Shown piece by piece: positions 8,659-15,617 of a stretch of DNA of 64,000 nucleotides. The position numbers were made by a program, and so were the translations under genes. The stretch's first letter is position 1. Each line of letters begins with the position of its first letter. Source of the DNA: JAJPHF01 sp035293805 (GTDB lineage Bacteria > Chloroflexota > UBA6077 > JAJPHF01); the NCBI GenBank assembly GCA_035293805.1, contig DATGMD010000001.1:62001-126000 (forward strand), given 5' to 3'. A model generated the notes under the pieces. It was not told where the DNA came from and did no database searches. It worked only from the letters and a program-made list of their open reading frames with translations.

Positions 8659-8778
8659 AGTGGTGCGTCCGCCATGTTCGCTGCGGTTCCTGGGTTGGCG
8701 ACGCGGCTCAGGAATGGCTGCAGGCGGCGCTCGGGAAGGCGGTGCAGAACTGCATCGTTCTTGGCGGATGCACCACTA
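8658..8778. repeat. 121-bp element with 31-bp terminal inverted repeats (MITE-like)
   Basis: The left arm 8659-8689 begins AGTGGTGCGTCCGCCA. The right arm 8747-8777 ends TGGCGGATGCACCACT. The arms match at 25 of 31 positions when one is reversed. The interior (8690-8746) codes for nothing recognisable. The right-end TA is shared with the next element. Structure and size resemble a miniature inverted-repeat transposable element; only one copy is in the window. Confidence 0.65.
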
Positions 8779-8848
8779 AGCTGCCGGCCCCAGCTGGTGT
8801 GTACGTTTGGCGAAGCCAGACTTACACACCAACCTGGCCGAGAGCCTA
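8777..8848. repeat. 72-bp TA-bounded palindromic element, family 1, copy A
   Basis: Same family as 14756-14827 and 31111-31182, with the ends inverted relative to them. It matches the reverse complement of the 14756 copy at 58 of 72 positions without gaps. The central hairpin (8796-8830) pairs GGTGTGTACGTTTGGC with its complement at 14 of 16 positions around a GAA loop. It starts TAAGCTGCCGGCC and ends GAGAGCCTA. Confidence 0.8.
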
Positions 8849-8888
8849 GCATGGGCCGCAGCACAGCGGGCGGAGAGGAGGTGGGAGG

Positions 8889-9869
8889 GTGGCAGTGCGA
8901 ACGCTCGTCGAGGCGGTCCGCGACGGGCTGGCCGAGGAGATGCGCCGCGACTGGCGGGTGATCGTGCTGGGCGAGGACGTGGGCGTACACGGCGGCGTCT
9001 TCCGTGCTACCGACGGCCTGTATGCCGAGTTCGGGCAAGACCGGGTGATCGACACGCCGATCGCCGAGCTGGGGATCGTCGGAACCGCGATCGGCAGCGC
9101 GCTGAACGGGCTCCGGCCGGTCGCCGAGATTCAATTCGCGGACTACATTTTCCCGGCCGTCGACCAGATCGTCAACGAGGCGGCGAAGATTCGCTATCGC
9201 TCGAACGGGGGCTTCGGCTGTCCGATGGTCATTCGCGCGCCCTACGGCGCCGGGGTGCATGGCGCGCTGTACCATTCGCAGAGCGTTGAAGCGTTTTTCT
9301 GCCATGTGCCGGGCCTGAAGGTGGTCACGCCCGCCACGCCCTACGACGCCAAAGGGCTGCTGAAGGCTGCCGTGCGCGACGAGGACCCGGTGCTGTTCTT
9401 CGAGCACAAGCGCACGTATCGGCGGGTACGGGGCGAGGTACCGAACGACGATTACGTCGTGCCCATCGGCGTGGCGGAAGTGAAGCGGCCGGGCCGGCAC
9501 GTGAGCGTGGTCACCTATGGAGCGATGGTTCACCAGGCGCTGGAGGCGGCCGAGGCGCTGGCGGGCGAGGGCATCTCTGTCGAGGTGGTGGACCTGCGGA
9601 GCCTGTTGCCGTGGGACCGCGAGACGGTGGCCGCGTCGGTCAGCAAGACGAACAAGGTCGTCATTTGCCACGAGGACGTGAAGACCGCCGGGGTCGGCGC
9701 CGAGGTGGCGGCCTTCATCGGCGAGGAGCTGTTCGAGGAGCTAGACGGTCCGATCATGCGCGTCGGGGCGCTGGACACGCCCGTGCCGTTCGCGCCTACG
9801 CTGGAGGAGGCGGTCATTCCGGGCACGCGGCACATTCTGGACGCGATCCGGCGCCTGGCGGCATATTAA
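8889..9869 (+). CDS. bkdB: Branched-chain 2-oxoacid dehydrogenase E1 beta subunit
   Basis: Beta subunit of the E1 component; completes the ThDP site and the E2-binding surface. The 326 residues match the usual length. Landmarks include VLGEDVGVHGGVFRAT, RVIDTPIAELGIVG, QFADYIFPAVDQIVNEAAK and ALYHSQSVEAFF, which resemble the branched-chain enzyme more than pyruvate dehydrogenase. The GTG start follows a purine-rich GAGGAGGTGGGAGG ribosome-binding site. E2 starts three bases after the stop. Translation of this gene depends on transcription either through, or starting within, the repeat array upstream. Confidence 0.92.
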   Translation: MAVRTLVEAVRDGLAEEMRRDWRVIVLGEDVGVHGGVFRATDGLYAEFGQDRVIDTPIAELGIVGTAIGSALNGLRPVAEIQFADYIFPAVDQIVNEAAKIRYRSNGGFGCPMVIRAPYGAGVHGALYHSQSVEAFFCHVPGLKVVTPATPYDAKGLLKAAVRDEDPVLFFEHKRTYRRVRGEVPNDDYVVPIGVAEVKRPGRHVSVVTYGAMVHQALEAAEALAGEGISVEVVDLRSLLPWDRETVAASVSKTNKVVICHEDVKTAGVGAEVAAFIGEELFEELDGPIMRVGALDTPVPFAPTLEEAVIPGTRHILDAIRRLAAY

Positions 9870-9872
9870 GCC

Positions 9873-11312
9873 ATGTCTACGCCCGTGACGATGCCACAGC
9901 TAGGCGAGTCGGTGGCCGAGGGGACGATCGGTCGGTGGCTGAAGCGCCCCGGCGACCACGTCGAGCGGGACGAGCCGCTCGCGGAGATCATCACCGACAA
10001 GGTGAACGCGGAGCTGCCGTCGCCCATCGCCGGCCAGGTGGAGGCGCTGCTCGTGGACGAGGGTGCAACCGTCGCGGTGGGCACGCCAATCGCGCGCATT
10101 GCCGCCGCCGACGCGGCCGCGCCCTCGGCCACAGCCAGGCAAGCGGACGAGAGCGGTGCAGAGCCGGCGGCCGCAGACGTTGGGATGTTCGCGGGCACGC
10201 TGGAGTCGCTGGACGCGCCGATCGCCAGCGGCGCGGCACCGGCACGCCCGCGGGACGACGCGGCTGCGGTGGCGCCAAGTCCGGCGGCCGGCGCCAGCGA
10301 CCGGCGCGTCCGCTCATCGCCGCTGGTCCGCCGCCTCGCCGAGGAGCACCAGGTGGACCTCGCGCTCGTTCCCGGCACCGGGCTGGGCGGCCGGGTGACG
10401 AAGGACGACATCCTGAACTACATCGCGGGCCGGCAACCGGTGGCGGCCGAGATGCCGCCGGCAGCCGCGCCGGCGGCGGAAGGGGCGCGAGCTACGCCAG
10501 CCGCGGCGCCGGTGCCCGCGCCAGCTCCGCAGCCTGCAGCGCCCGCGCCGGCGGCCACGCAACCGGCGGCTGCGCCGACCGGCATAGGCGGCGTGGCCGG
10601 GGCCGCCGGGGAGCGCCTGCCGCTCACGCCGATGCGCCGCATGATCGCCGAGCACCTGACGCGCACGCACCAGACGGTGCCGACCGCCTGGACGATGGTC
10701 GAGGTGGACGTAACCGGGCTGGTGCGGTGGCGCGAGCGCGTGCGGGACGAGTTCCAGCGCCGTGAAGGCGTCGCACTGAGCTACCTCGCGCCGTTTATCC
10801 AGGCGGCAGTCGAGGCGCTGAAGCAACAGCCGCTACTCAACGCGCTGTGGGCCGACGATCACATACAGCTACGACGACGCATCCACGTGGGCGTCGCGGT
10901 GGCGCTGGACGACGGCTTAATCGTGCCCGTGCTCCACGACGCGGACGAGCGCAACCTGGTGGGCATCGCCCGCGGCCTCGCCGACCTGATCGCTCGCGCG
11001 CGCGCCGGCACACTGGCCCCCAGCGACGTGCAAGGTGCGACCTTCACCGTCAACAACACAGGCGCTTTCGGCTCAGTGGTTTCGGTGCCGATCGTGCCAC
11101 ACGGGCAGTCGGCCATCTTGACGATGGAGGCGATCGTGAAGCGGGCCGTGGTCGTAGACGACGCGATTGCCATTCGCTCGATGATGAACGTCTGCCTCAC
11201 GTTCGACCACCGGGTGCTGGACGGCGCGGCGGCGGGGCACTTCTTGCAGGGCGTGAAGCAGCGGCTGGAGAGCTACCCGCCGTCCGCTTACGGCGGTTGG
11301 CAGCCCAGCTGA
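9873..11312 (+). CDS. bkdC: 2-oxoacid dehydrogenase E2 (dihydrolipoamide acyltransferase)
   Basis: Core acyltransferase of the complex. The 479 residues contain an N-terminal lipoyl domain (about 1-78) with the lipoyl lysine 43 in ITDKVNAEL, and an Ala/Pro-rich linker. A peripheral subunit-binding domain follows (RRVRSSPLVRRLAEEH...GLGGRVTKDDI, about 145-185). A second Ala/Pro linker leads to a C-terminal catalytic domain ending in TFDHRVLDGAAAGHF with the HxxxDG active-site motif. It follows E1beta by three bases. No E3 (lipoamide dehydrogenase) gene follows; it must be supplied from elsewhere. The Ala/Pro linkers are normal for E2. Confidence 0.93.
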   Translation: MSTPVTMPQLGESVAEGTIGRWLKRPGDHVERDEPLAEIITDKVNAELPSPIAGQVEALLVDEGATVAVGTPIARIAAADAAAPSATARQADESGAEPAAADVGMFAGTLESLDAPIASGAAPARPRDDAAAVAPSPAAGASDRRVRSSPLVRRLAEEHQVDLALVPGTGLGGRVTKDDILNYIAGRQPVAAEMPPAAAPAAEGARATPAAAPVPAPAPQPAAPAPAATQPAAAPTGIGGVAGAAGERLPLTPMRRMIAEHLTRTHQTVPTAWTMVEVDVTGLVRWRERVRDEFQRREGVALSYLAPFIQAAVEALKQQPLLNALWADDHIQLRRRIHVGVAVALDDGLIVPVLHDADERNLVGIARGLADLIARARAGTLAPSDVQGATFTVNNTGAFGSVVSVPIVPHGQSAILTMEAIVKRAVVVDDAIAIRSMMNVCLTFDHRVLDGAAAGHFLQGVKQRLESYPPSAYGGWQPS

Positions 11313-11617
11313 GGGGCGGCCGACAGCGGGGCTGCGGCCTGCCGGGGCCGCAGGCGGCCAGGAAAGGCGCCCCGACAAGACCGCCGGAAGTTGCAGGCGA
11401 ACACGAGCGCCGCCGCCGGGCGCTTGGCATAGTATCCGTAGCTGTTGAACGCCCGGCCAGCGGGCGGCAGAGGGCGAGCCCCTGCCCTACGACGCGAGGA
11501 CGGCGATTAAGGGCAGTTGCCCTACGAGGTGGCCGCTGTACAGCGGCGCCACGAGCGCGAAACCGCGAAAGGGCAACCGGAGAGGCGCCACGTCAGAGTG
11601 GCTGCCGGGTCAGGGGG
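11313..11617. other. Convergent intergenic region, E2 / bactofilin
   Basis: 305 bases between convergent genes. A GC-rich stem is possible just after the E2 stop (GCCTGC/GCAGGC near 11338-11357), but it has no T-run, so an intrinsic terminator is not supported. Nothing else is recognised. Confidence 0.35.
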
Positions 11618-12262
11618 CTACTCGCTGGGGATGCTGTTGCGGCTGCCAGCCGCGCCGGGGAGCCGCCGCCCGGTTGGGCTGGCGGGCGTCTCTCGCTCGG
11701 CGGCGCTGCCGTCCTCTGGCTCGCCGCGGTTCTTCATCTTCATCTGCCCGTCGAAGTAGGCGCCCTCTTGCATGATCAGGGAGGCCGCGTTGATCTCGCC
11801 GGTGACATGGCCGGTTGGCTTGATCTCCACGCGGCCCTTGGAGAAGATCTGGCCGTCGACGGCGCCGGAGATGGTGATCTCCGCCGCCGTGACCTTAGCG
11901 TTGACGCTCGCGCCCTCTTCAACGTAGACGGCGTGCTTGGACTCGATCTCGCCCTGCGCGGTCCCCTGGATGCGGATGCTGTGCTCGGAGCGGATCGTCC
12001 CCTGGATGGAGGACTCTCGCCCGACCACGGTCTCCACTGGCTCGCGCGCGCCTGCCGGCGTCGGCATCGGCGGCGGCGCTGCCGGAGCGGGCGCGGGCCG
12101 ACTCGTCAGCGTGACGTTCGCCTCCGGCATCTGCGCACGGGGCCCGGTCGGCGCCGCGCCCGGCGCGGGCGGCAGATCGGCCGCGTCGGCAGGCGGGACC
12201 GCCTCGGGCTCGTCCTCGTTCCCGCGATTGCCGCCCTTGGAAAAACGCGACCAGTCGTACAT
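11618..12262 (-). CDS. Bactofilin family cytoskeletal protein
   Basis: Polymer-forming scaffold protein of the bactofilin (DUF583) family, probably cytoplasmic or membrane-associated. The 214 residues have a Pro/Ala-rich N-terminal tail (to about 75), then the beta-helical core with repeating hydrophobic/glycine turns (SSIQGTIRSEHSIRIQGTAQGEI, AVDGQIFSKGRVEIKPTGHVTGEI, EGAYFDGQMKM). It ends in a disordered tail. ATG 12262 is preferred to TTG 12268 because GGGAGGG lies seven bases upstream. It is divergent from the GT9 gene. Bactofilins often act with cell-wall enzymes; no partner is adjacent. Confidence 0.88.
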   Translation of the reverse strand: MYDWSRFSKGGNRGNEDEPEAVPPADAADLPPAPGAAPTGPRAQMPEANVTLTSRPAPAPAAPPPMPTPAGAREPVETVVGRESSIQGTIRSEHSIRIQGTAQGEIESKHAVYVEEGASVNAKVTAAEITISGAVDGQIFSKGRVEIKPTGHVTGEINAASLIMQEGAYFDGQMKMKNRGEPEDGSAAERETPASPTGRRLPGAAGSRNSIPSE

Positions 12263-12312
12263 GGCCAACCCTCCCGCAGACCCGCCGCGCTCTCAACGCA
12301 CGGCTTGCGGCC

Positions 12313-12318
12313 AGTATA
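12313..12318 (-). promoter_or_regulatory. -10 box for bactofilin
   Basis: TATACT on the minus strand, about 50 bases from the bactofilin ATG. Together with the opposite box at 12346-12351 it forms a 7-bp inverted repeat (CAGTATA/TATACTG), i.e. closely facing divergent -10 elements. No clear -35. Confidence 0.4.
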
Positions 12319-12345
12319 GCAGAACTGACGGGGCGAGGGCAGCCG

Positions 12346-12351
12346 TATACT
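12346..12351 (+). promoter_or_regulatory. -10 box for the GT9 gene
   Basis: TATACT on the plus strand, facing the bactofilin box. It would give a leader of about 65-70 bases before the GT9 start. No clear -35. Confidence 0.4.
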
Positions 12352-12421
12352 GAAATGCAGCCCTGTCGCGGTGCAAAACGCGCGGAGTCGCGGCACCGGA
12401 AGTGGCTGACACGTCCGATAA

Positions 12422-13528
12422 GTGAGCTTCATGGAGCGGTTTACCGACCAATCACTGCGGCCGGCGCCACACCTCGCGGTGCTGTTCTACGACTCCATCG
12501 GCGACTTCGTGGTGGCCACGCCGCTGTTGCGCGGCCTGCGCGAGAAGTACCCTGGCTGCACGGTGGACTATTTCGGCGGCGAGCGGACACGGGAGCTGGA
12601 GGAGGCGTCGTCACTGCTGGACAGCCGCTATTCGCTGTTCGGCGCACCGGGGAGCCTGCCCGGCCTGCCCGCCTACGTAGCCGAGCGCGTGGCCGTGGCG
12701 GGTCCCTACGATCTCGCGGTGAACTGCGAGTCACATCCGGCGGCGCGGCTGGCGCTGGCGTTTCTCGCCCCGCGGTACGCCGTCGGCCCAGCTTACGGCC
12801 CCGACCTGCGGGCGGACTTGCCCTACGGGACGGGACGCGTCGACGCGCTGTGGGAGGAAGGCTGGAATGCGGCGGACCTGCTCGACCGGTATGGGGACGT
12901 GCTCGACACGCAGTACATTGGCGAGATACTGTGCCGGCTGGCGCGGGTAGAGACCGACTTTTACCGAACCGAGGCGCCGATCGCGCCGCCTGGCCCCGGG
13001 GTGCCGGACGTGCTGATCGCGACGGGCGCGAACCGCGGCGCGAAGCTCTGGCCGGGCGACTACTGGCGCGCGGTAATGGACTGGTGCGCGGGGCAAGGGC
13101 TGACCGTGGGACTGCTGGGCAGCGCGCCGGCGCAGCAGGCGCAGTATTACCACTCGGTCGACACGGAGAGCTGGCTGCTGGCGCAGACGGCGCTAGAGGA
13201 CCTACGGGGCCGCTACACGCTGCCGGCGGTGGCGGGCGCGCTGCAGCAGGCGCGGGCGTGCGTGACGATCGACAATGGAATCATGCACCTGGCCGCCGCC
13301 GTCGGTACGCCGACCGTGGCGATCTTCGGCGGCAGTCCGTGGCGCGTGTGGAGGCCGCGGGCGCCGAACGTGCAGACGCTGCTGCCGGCCGAGCCGTGCT
13401 TGCGCTGTGAGGAGAACCGCTTCCGCAACGACGGCTGCTTGCTGCCCGAGCACGTTTGCATGCTGAGCGTTGCGCCCGAGCGGGTGGTCGCGGCGCTGAA
13501 GACCGCGCTCGGCACGGCGCGAAGCTAG
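12422..13528 (+). CDS. Glycosyltransferase family 9 (heptosyltransferase-like)
   Basis: Probable sugar transferase of the ADP-heptose:LPS heptosyltransferase fold (GT-B). The 368 residues begin near LAVLFYDSIGDFVVATPLLRGLREKYP, the typical GT9 start. The C-terminal nucleotide-sugar region shows ATGANRGAKLWPGDYW, CVTIDNGIMHLAAAVGTPTVAIFGGS and CLRCEENRF. The true start is either GTG 12422 or ATG 12431; neither has a strong ribosome-binding site. No LPS genes are nearby, so the acceptor may be another surface glycan. It is followed by tRNA-Pro. Confidence 0.87.
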   Translation: MSFMERFTDQSLRPAPHLAVLFYDSIGDFVVATPLLRGLREKYPGCTVDYFGGERTRELEEASSLLDSRYSLFGAPGSLPGLPAYVAERVAVAGPYDLAVNCESHPAARLALAFLAPRYAVGPAYGPDLRADLPYGTGRVDALWEEGWNAADLLDRYGDVLDTQYIGEILCRLARVETDFYRTEAPIAPPGPGVPDVLIATGANRGAKLWPGDYWRAVMDWCAGQGLTVGLLGSAPAQQAQYYHSVDTESWLLAQTALEDLRGRYTLPAVAGALQQARACVTIDNGIMHLAAAVGTPTVAIFGGSPWRVWRPRAPNVQTLLPAEPCLRCEENRFRNDGCLLPEHVCMLSVAPERVVAALKTALGTARS

Positions 13529-13549
13529 CGAGCCGGCCCCGCGGAACGG

Positions 13550-13555
13550 TACAAT
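13550..13555 (+). promoter_or_regulatory. -10 box for tRNA-Pro
   Basis: TACAAT fifteen bases before the 5' end of the tRNA, the expected distance for a tRNA promoter with a short leader. No clear -35. Confidence 0.45.
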
Positions 13556-13569
13556 TCCCAAGCGACCGA

Positions 13570-13645
13570 CGGGGTGTAGCGCAGTTGGCAGCGCGCATGG
13601 TTTGGGACCATGAGGTCGGCGGTTCAAGTCCGCCCACCCCGACCA
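13570..13645 (+). tRNA. tRNA-Pro (anticodon TGG)
   Basis: A full cloverleaf of 76 bases can be drawn. The acceptor stem is CGGGGTG/CACCCCG and the D-stem is GCGC/GCGC. The anticodon stem is CATGG/CCATG with loop TTTGGGA, giving anticodon TGG. The T-arm is GGCGG-TTCAAGT-CCGCC. The discriminator is A, and CCA is encoded. Confidence 0.97.
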
Positions 13646-13931
13646 CTACACCTTCCCCGATCGAGCAGGCCCCAGGGCGCTCGGTGCTGCCGCGTCTTCC
13701 CCGCGAGGCCAGATAGGCGCGGTGACCCGACCGCCGCGGCGTGGGTCGGCGCCGACACCCGGGCCTGGGCCGGGCAGCAGTTTGCACCCAGACAGAGGCG
13801 GCGGACGATGCCGGAGGGGCCGTGGCCATTGGGCCGCGGGCGTGCATAAACCCAGCCCCTGTGACCTGCTGGTTGACCGCCTAGCCTGCGTGCTGCACTA
13901 GCGCCAGCTCGGGGCCCGCGCCGGAATCCCC

Positions 13932-13960
13932 TTGCGACAATCCGGCGCCTCTTGTACAAT
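13932..13960 (+). promoter_or_regulatory. Sigma70-type promoter for the Rad52-like gene
   Basis: TTGCGA (13932-13937), a 17-base spacer and TACAAT (13955-13960). This is the best -35/-10 pair in this part of the window. Transcription would start near 13967, inside the LexA-type box. Confidence 0.65.
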
Positions 13961-13965
13961 GGACT

Positions 13966-13979
13966 AGAACAAACGTTCT
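13966..13979 (+). promoter_or_regulatory. LexA-type SOS operator
   Basis: AGAACAAACGTTCT fits the Gram-positive/actinobacterial SOS box GAAC-N4-GTTC exactly. It begins five bases after the -10 box and covers the expected transcription start, where a repressor would block initiation. It precedes a recombination-type gene, which strengthens the call. No other GAAC-N4-GTTC site was noticed upstream of a gene in the window. Confidence 0.65.
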
Positions 13980-14050
13980 GGTGGCGCGCGCGGCCACCGG
14001 GCGGCGTTCGGGCTCCTGGTGCAAGACAGCGGAGATTGTGAGGAACAGAG

Positions 14051-14758
14051 ATGGTGGAGAAGGTGCAGGAGCTAGGCAAGGGCAGCGGGCGAGGACTGAA
14101 GGACGAGGCGAGCAGCGGGGTGCCCGCCGCTGGCACGGTAGTGGAGGTGTACCAGCGGCTCGCGGCGCCGTTCGAGACGACGTTCCGCGACAACCGCGGC
14201 GGCGTCGAGCTGGAGTACATCACCGGCGAGCAGTGCGTCAGCCGGCTGAATCAGGTGCTTGGCCCGGCGGCCTGGTCGTTCGTCGTGCGGGAGCACGGGC
14301 TGAACGCCGAAGCGGACGAGATCTGGGTGCTGGGCGAGCTATCGGTCACGATTGACGGCGTCACGGCCACGCGGCAGCAGTTCGGGTCGCAGAAGATCAA
14401 GCGCGCGCGCCAGACGGGCAATCCGCTGGACATCGGCTTCGACCTGAAGGGGGCGACGACCGACGCGCTGAAGAAGTGTGCCAGCCTGATCGGTGTGGGG
14501 CTCTACCTGTCGCGCAAGGAGGCGCCCGCCGCGGCGGACGCGGTGGCGGCAGGCGACACCGGCGAGCGCCTGACGTGTGAGAAGTGTGGGCAGGAGCTGG
14601 CCGAGATTCGCTTCCGGGATGGGACCGCCTGGCTGCCGGTGCAGCTGGCGAGCCTCGGCCGCCGCAAGCACGGACAGGTGTTGTGCATGGACCACTACCG
14701 GCAGGCGAACGAGGCGCGCCGTCGCGCCGAGCAGGCGAACGAACAGGTTGCGTTCTAA
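14051..14758 (+). CDS. Rad52/DdrA-like single-strand annealing protein with C-terminal zinc ribbon
   Basis: Probably anneals or protects single-stranded DNA during repair. The core (about 30-155) has the Rad52-superfamily pattern: VYQRLAAPFETTFR, ITGEQCVSRLNQVLGPAAWSFVV, then a beta-strand IWVLGELSVTIDGV. The hallmark helix GATTDALKKCASLIGVGLYL compares with the AVTDGLKRALRSFG helix of eukaryotic Rad52. A C-terminal zinc-ribbon-like region (CEKC at 176-179, CMDH at 212-215) and a charged tail follow. The promoter carries a LexA-type box, so the gene is probably DNA-damage inducible. Its TAA stop is the first three bases of a 72-bp palindromic element. The assignment rests on motif pattern, not on an alignment search. 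Confidence 0.75.
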   Translation: MVEKVQELGKGSGRGLKDEASSGVPAAGTVVEVYQRLAAPFETTFRDNRGGVELEYITGEQCVSRLNQVLGPAAWSFVVREHGLNAEADEIWVLGELSVTIDGVTATRQQFGSQKIKRARQTGNPLDIGFDLKGATTDALKKCASLIGVGLYLSRKEAPAAADAVAAGDTGERLTCEKCGQELAEIRFRDGTAWLPVQLASLGRRKHGQVLCMDHYRQANEARRRAEQANEQVAF

Positions 14759-14827
14759 GCACTCGGCCAGGGCGGTGTGTAGGTTTGGCGAAGCCAAACC
14801 TACACACCGCCCTGGGCCGGCAGCTTA
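14756..14827. repeat. 72-bp TA-bounded palindromic element, family 1, copy B
   Basis: The best-preserved copy. A perfect 23-bp stem (14767-14789 with 14793-14815) is closed by a GAA triloop. The tip GGCGAAGCC contains GCGAAGC, a sequence known to form an unusually stable mini-hairpin in single-stranded DNA. The ends are TAAGCACTCGG and GGCAGCTTA. The first three bases are the stop codon of the Rad52-like gene. There is no T-run after the stem on either strand. Confidence 0.85.
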
Positions 14828-14846
14828 GCTCCCGGCGTCGCTTCCC

Positions 14847-15482
14847 TCAGACGCGCAGGCGGTCACGGACGCTGGCGAGGTCGGCGGCGACTTCCGCCTC
14901 GGCGCGCTGGCGGGCGTCACCCTCGAGGCGCAGGACGTAGGCCGGATTGTAGGTCGCCAGGGTCGGCGTGCCGTTCGCCGCACACCGCCACTGGCCGCGG
15001 TCGCGCGTCATCTTGAAGTCCCGGCCGATCAGCGCCCGGCCCGCGGTAGCGCCGACGCAGAGGACCGCTTCGGGCCGCAGCAGCGCCAGCTCGGCATCCA
15101 GCCACGGGCGACAAGCGGTCAACTCGTTCGCCTGCGGCGGCCGATTGCGGAGGCGGCCGCCCGCGGCGGCCGTGGGCCGGCAGCGCACGACGTTGGTGAG
15201 CCAGACCTCCTTGCGGCTCAGGCCCAGTTCCTGAAGCCAGCGCCCCAGTAGTTGGCCCGATGGTCCGCTGAAGGGTCGACCGCTCGCGTCGTCGGCTTCG
15301 GAGGGGCCCTCGCCGACGATCACTAGCCGCGCGGTCGCCGCCCCCTCGCCGAAGACTACCTGCTGGCGCGTCGTCGCTAGATTGCAACGAACACAGGCGC
15401 GGGCGGCCGTGCGCGCCTCGTCAAGGTTGCCAAATGTCGTGGTCGGGGCTACGTCCGCGAAGAGATCGAGCTGTCGGTCCAT
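14847..15482 (-). CDS. Uracil-DNA glycosylase, family 4 (Fe-S type)
   Basis: Removes uracil from DNA. The 211 residues carry four cysteines in the spacing expected for the [4Fe-4S] cluster of family 4 enzymes (Cys30, Cys33, Cys101, Cys124). The active-site motif is GEGPSEADDASGRPFSGPSG, and the C-terminal motif is NPAYVLR in place of the more usual HPAYLLR. The ATG at 15482 gives the usual length. A TATACT on the minus strand ends six bases before the ATG, suggesting a leaderless mRNA. The gene is convergent with the Rad52-like gene across the 72-bp element. The His-to-Asn change in the last motif is odd and deserves comparison with relatives. Confidence 0.88.
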   Translation of the reverse strand: MDRQLDLFADVAPTTTFGNLDEARTAARACVRCNLATTRQQVVFGEGAATARLVIVGEGPSEADDASGRPFSGPSGQLLGRWLQELGLSRKEVWLTNVVRCRPTAAAGGRLRNRPPQANELTACRPWLDAELALLRPEAVLCVGATAGRALIGRDFKMTRDRGQWRCAANGTPTLATYNPAYVLRLEGDARQRAEAEVAADLASVRDRLRV

Positions 15483-15488
15483 ACCGAC

Positions 15489-15494
15489 AGTATA
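15489..15494 (-). promoter_or_regulatory. -10 box giving a leaderless UDG transcript
   Basis: TATACT on the minus strand, six bases upstream of the UDG ATG. Initiation at the normal distance would fall on the A of the start codon. No strong -35. Confidence 0.45.
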
Positions 15495-15617
15495 GGTCCG
15501 CGGCGCGCGGCTGACGGTCCGCGGGTCACTCGGACATCGCCTACAATACCGACAGCACGGCGGGTAAGGGCCGGCGCCCGCGCGGCCCCCGCGGTAGTTC
15601 GCAGCGTGGAGACGAGC

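Larger units (their letters stand above)
13646..14050. other. Intergenic region holding the Rad52-like gene promoter
   Basis: 405 bases. The first 280 hold nothing recognised. The last part contains the promoter at 13932-13960 and a LexA-type box at 13966-13979, listed separately. Confidence 0.6.

Noticed and set aside
8674..8961. Short open frames across the palindromic elements (reading like AKPDLHT or AKPTHRP)
   Set aside because: The same peptides appear because the repeats are alike in several frames; they lack ribosome-binding sites and overlap real gene ends.
13646..13880. Prophage or integrative element at tRNA-Pro
   Set aside because: No integrase and no direct repeat of the tRNA 3' end seen downstream; normal genes on both sides.
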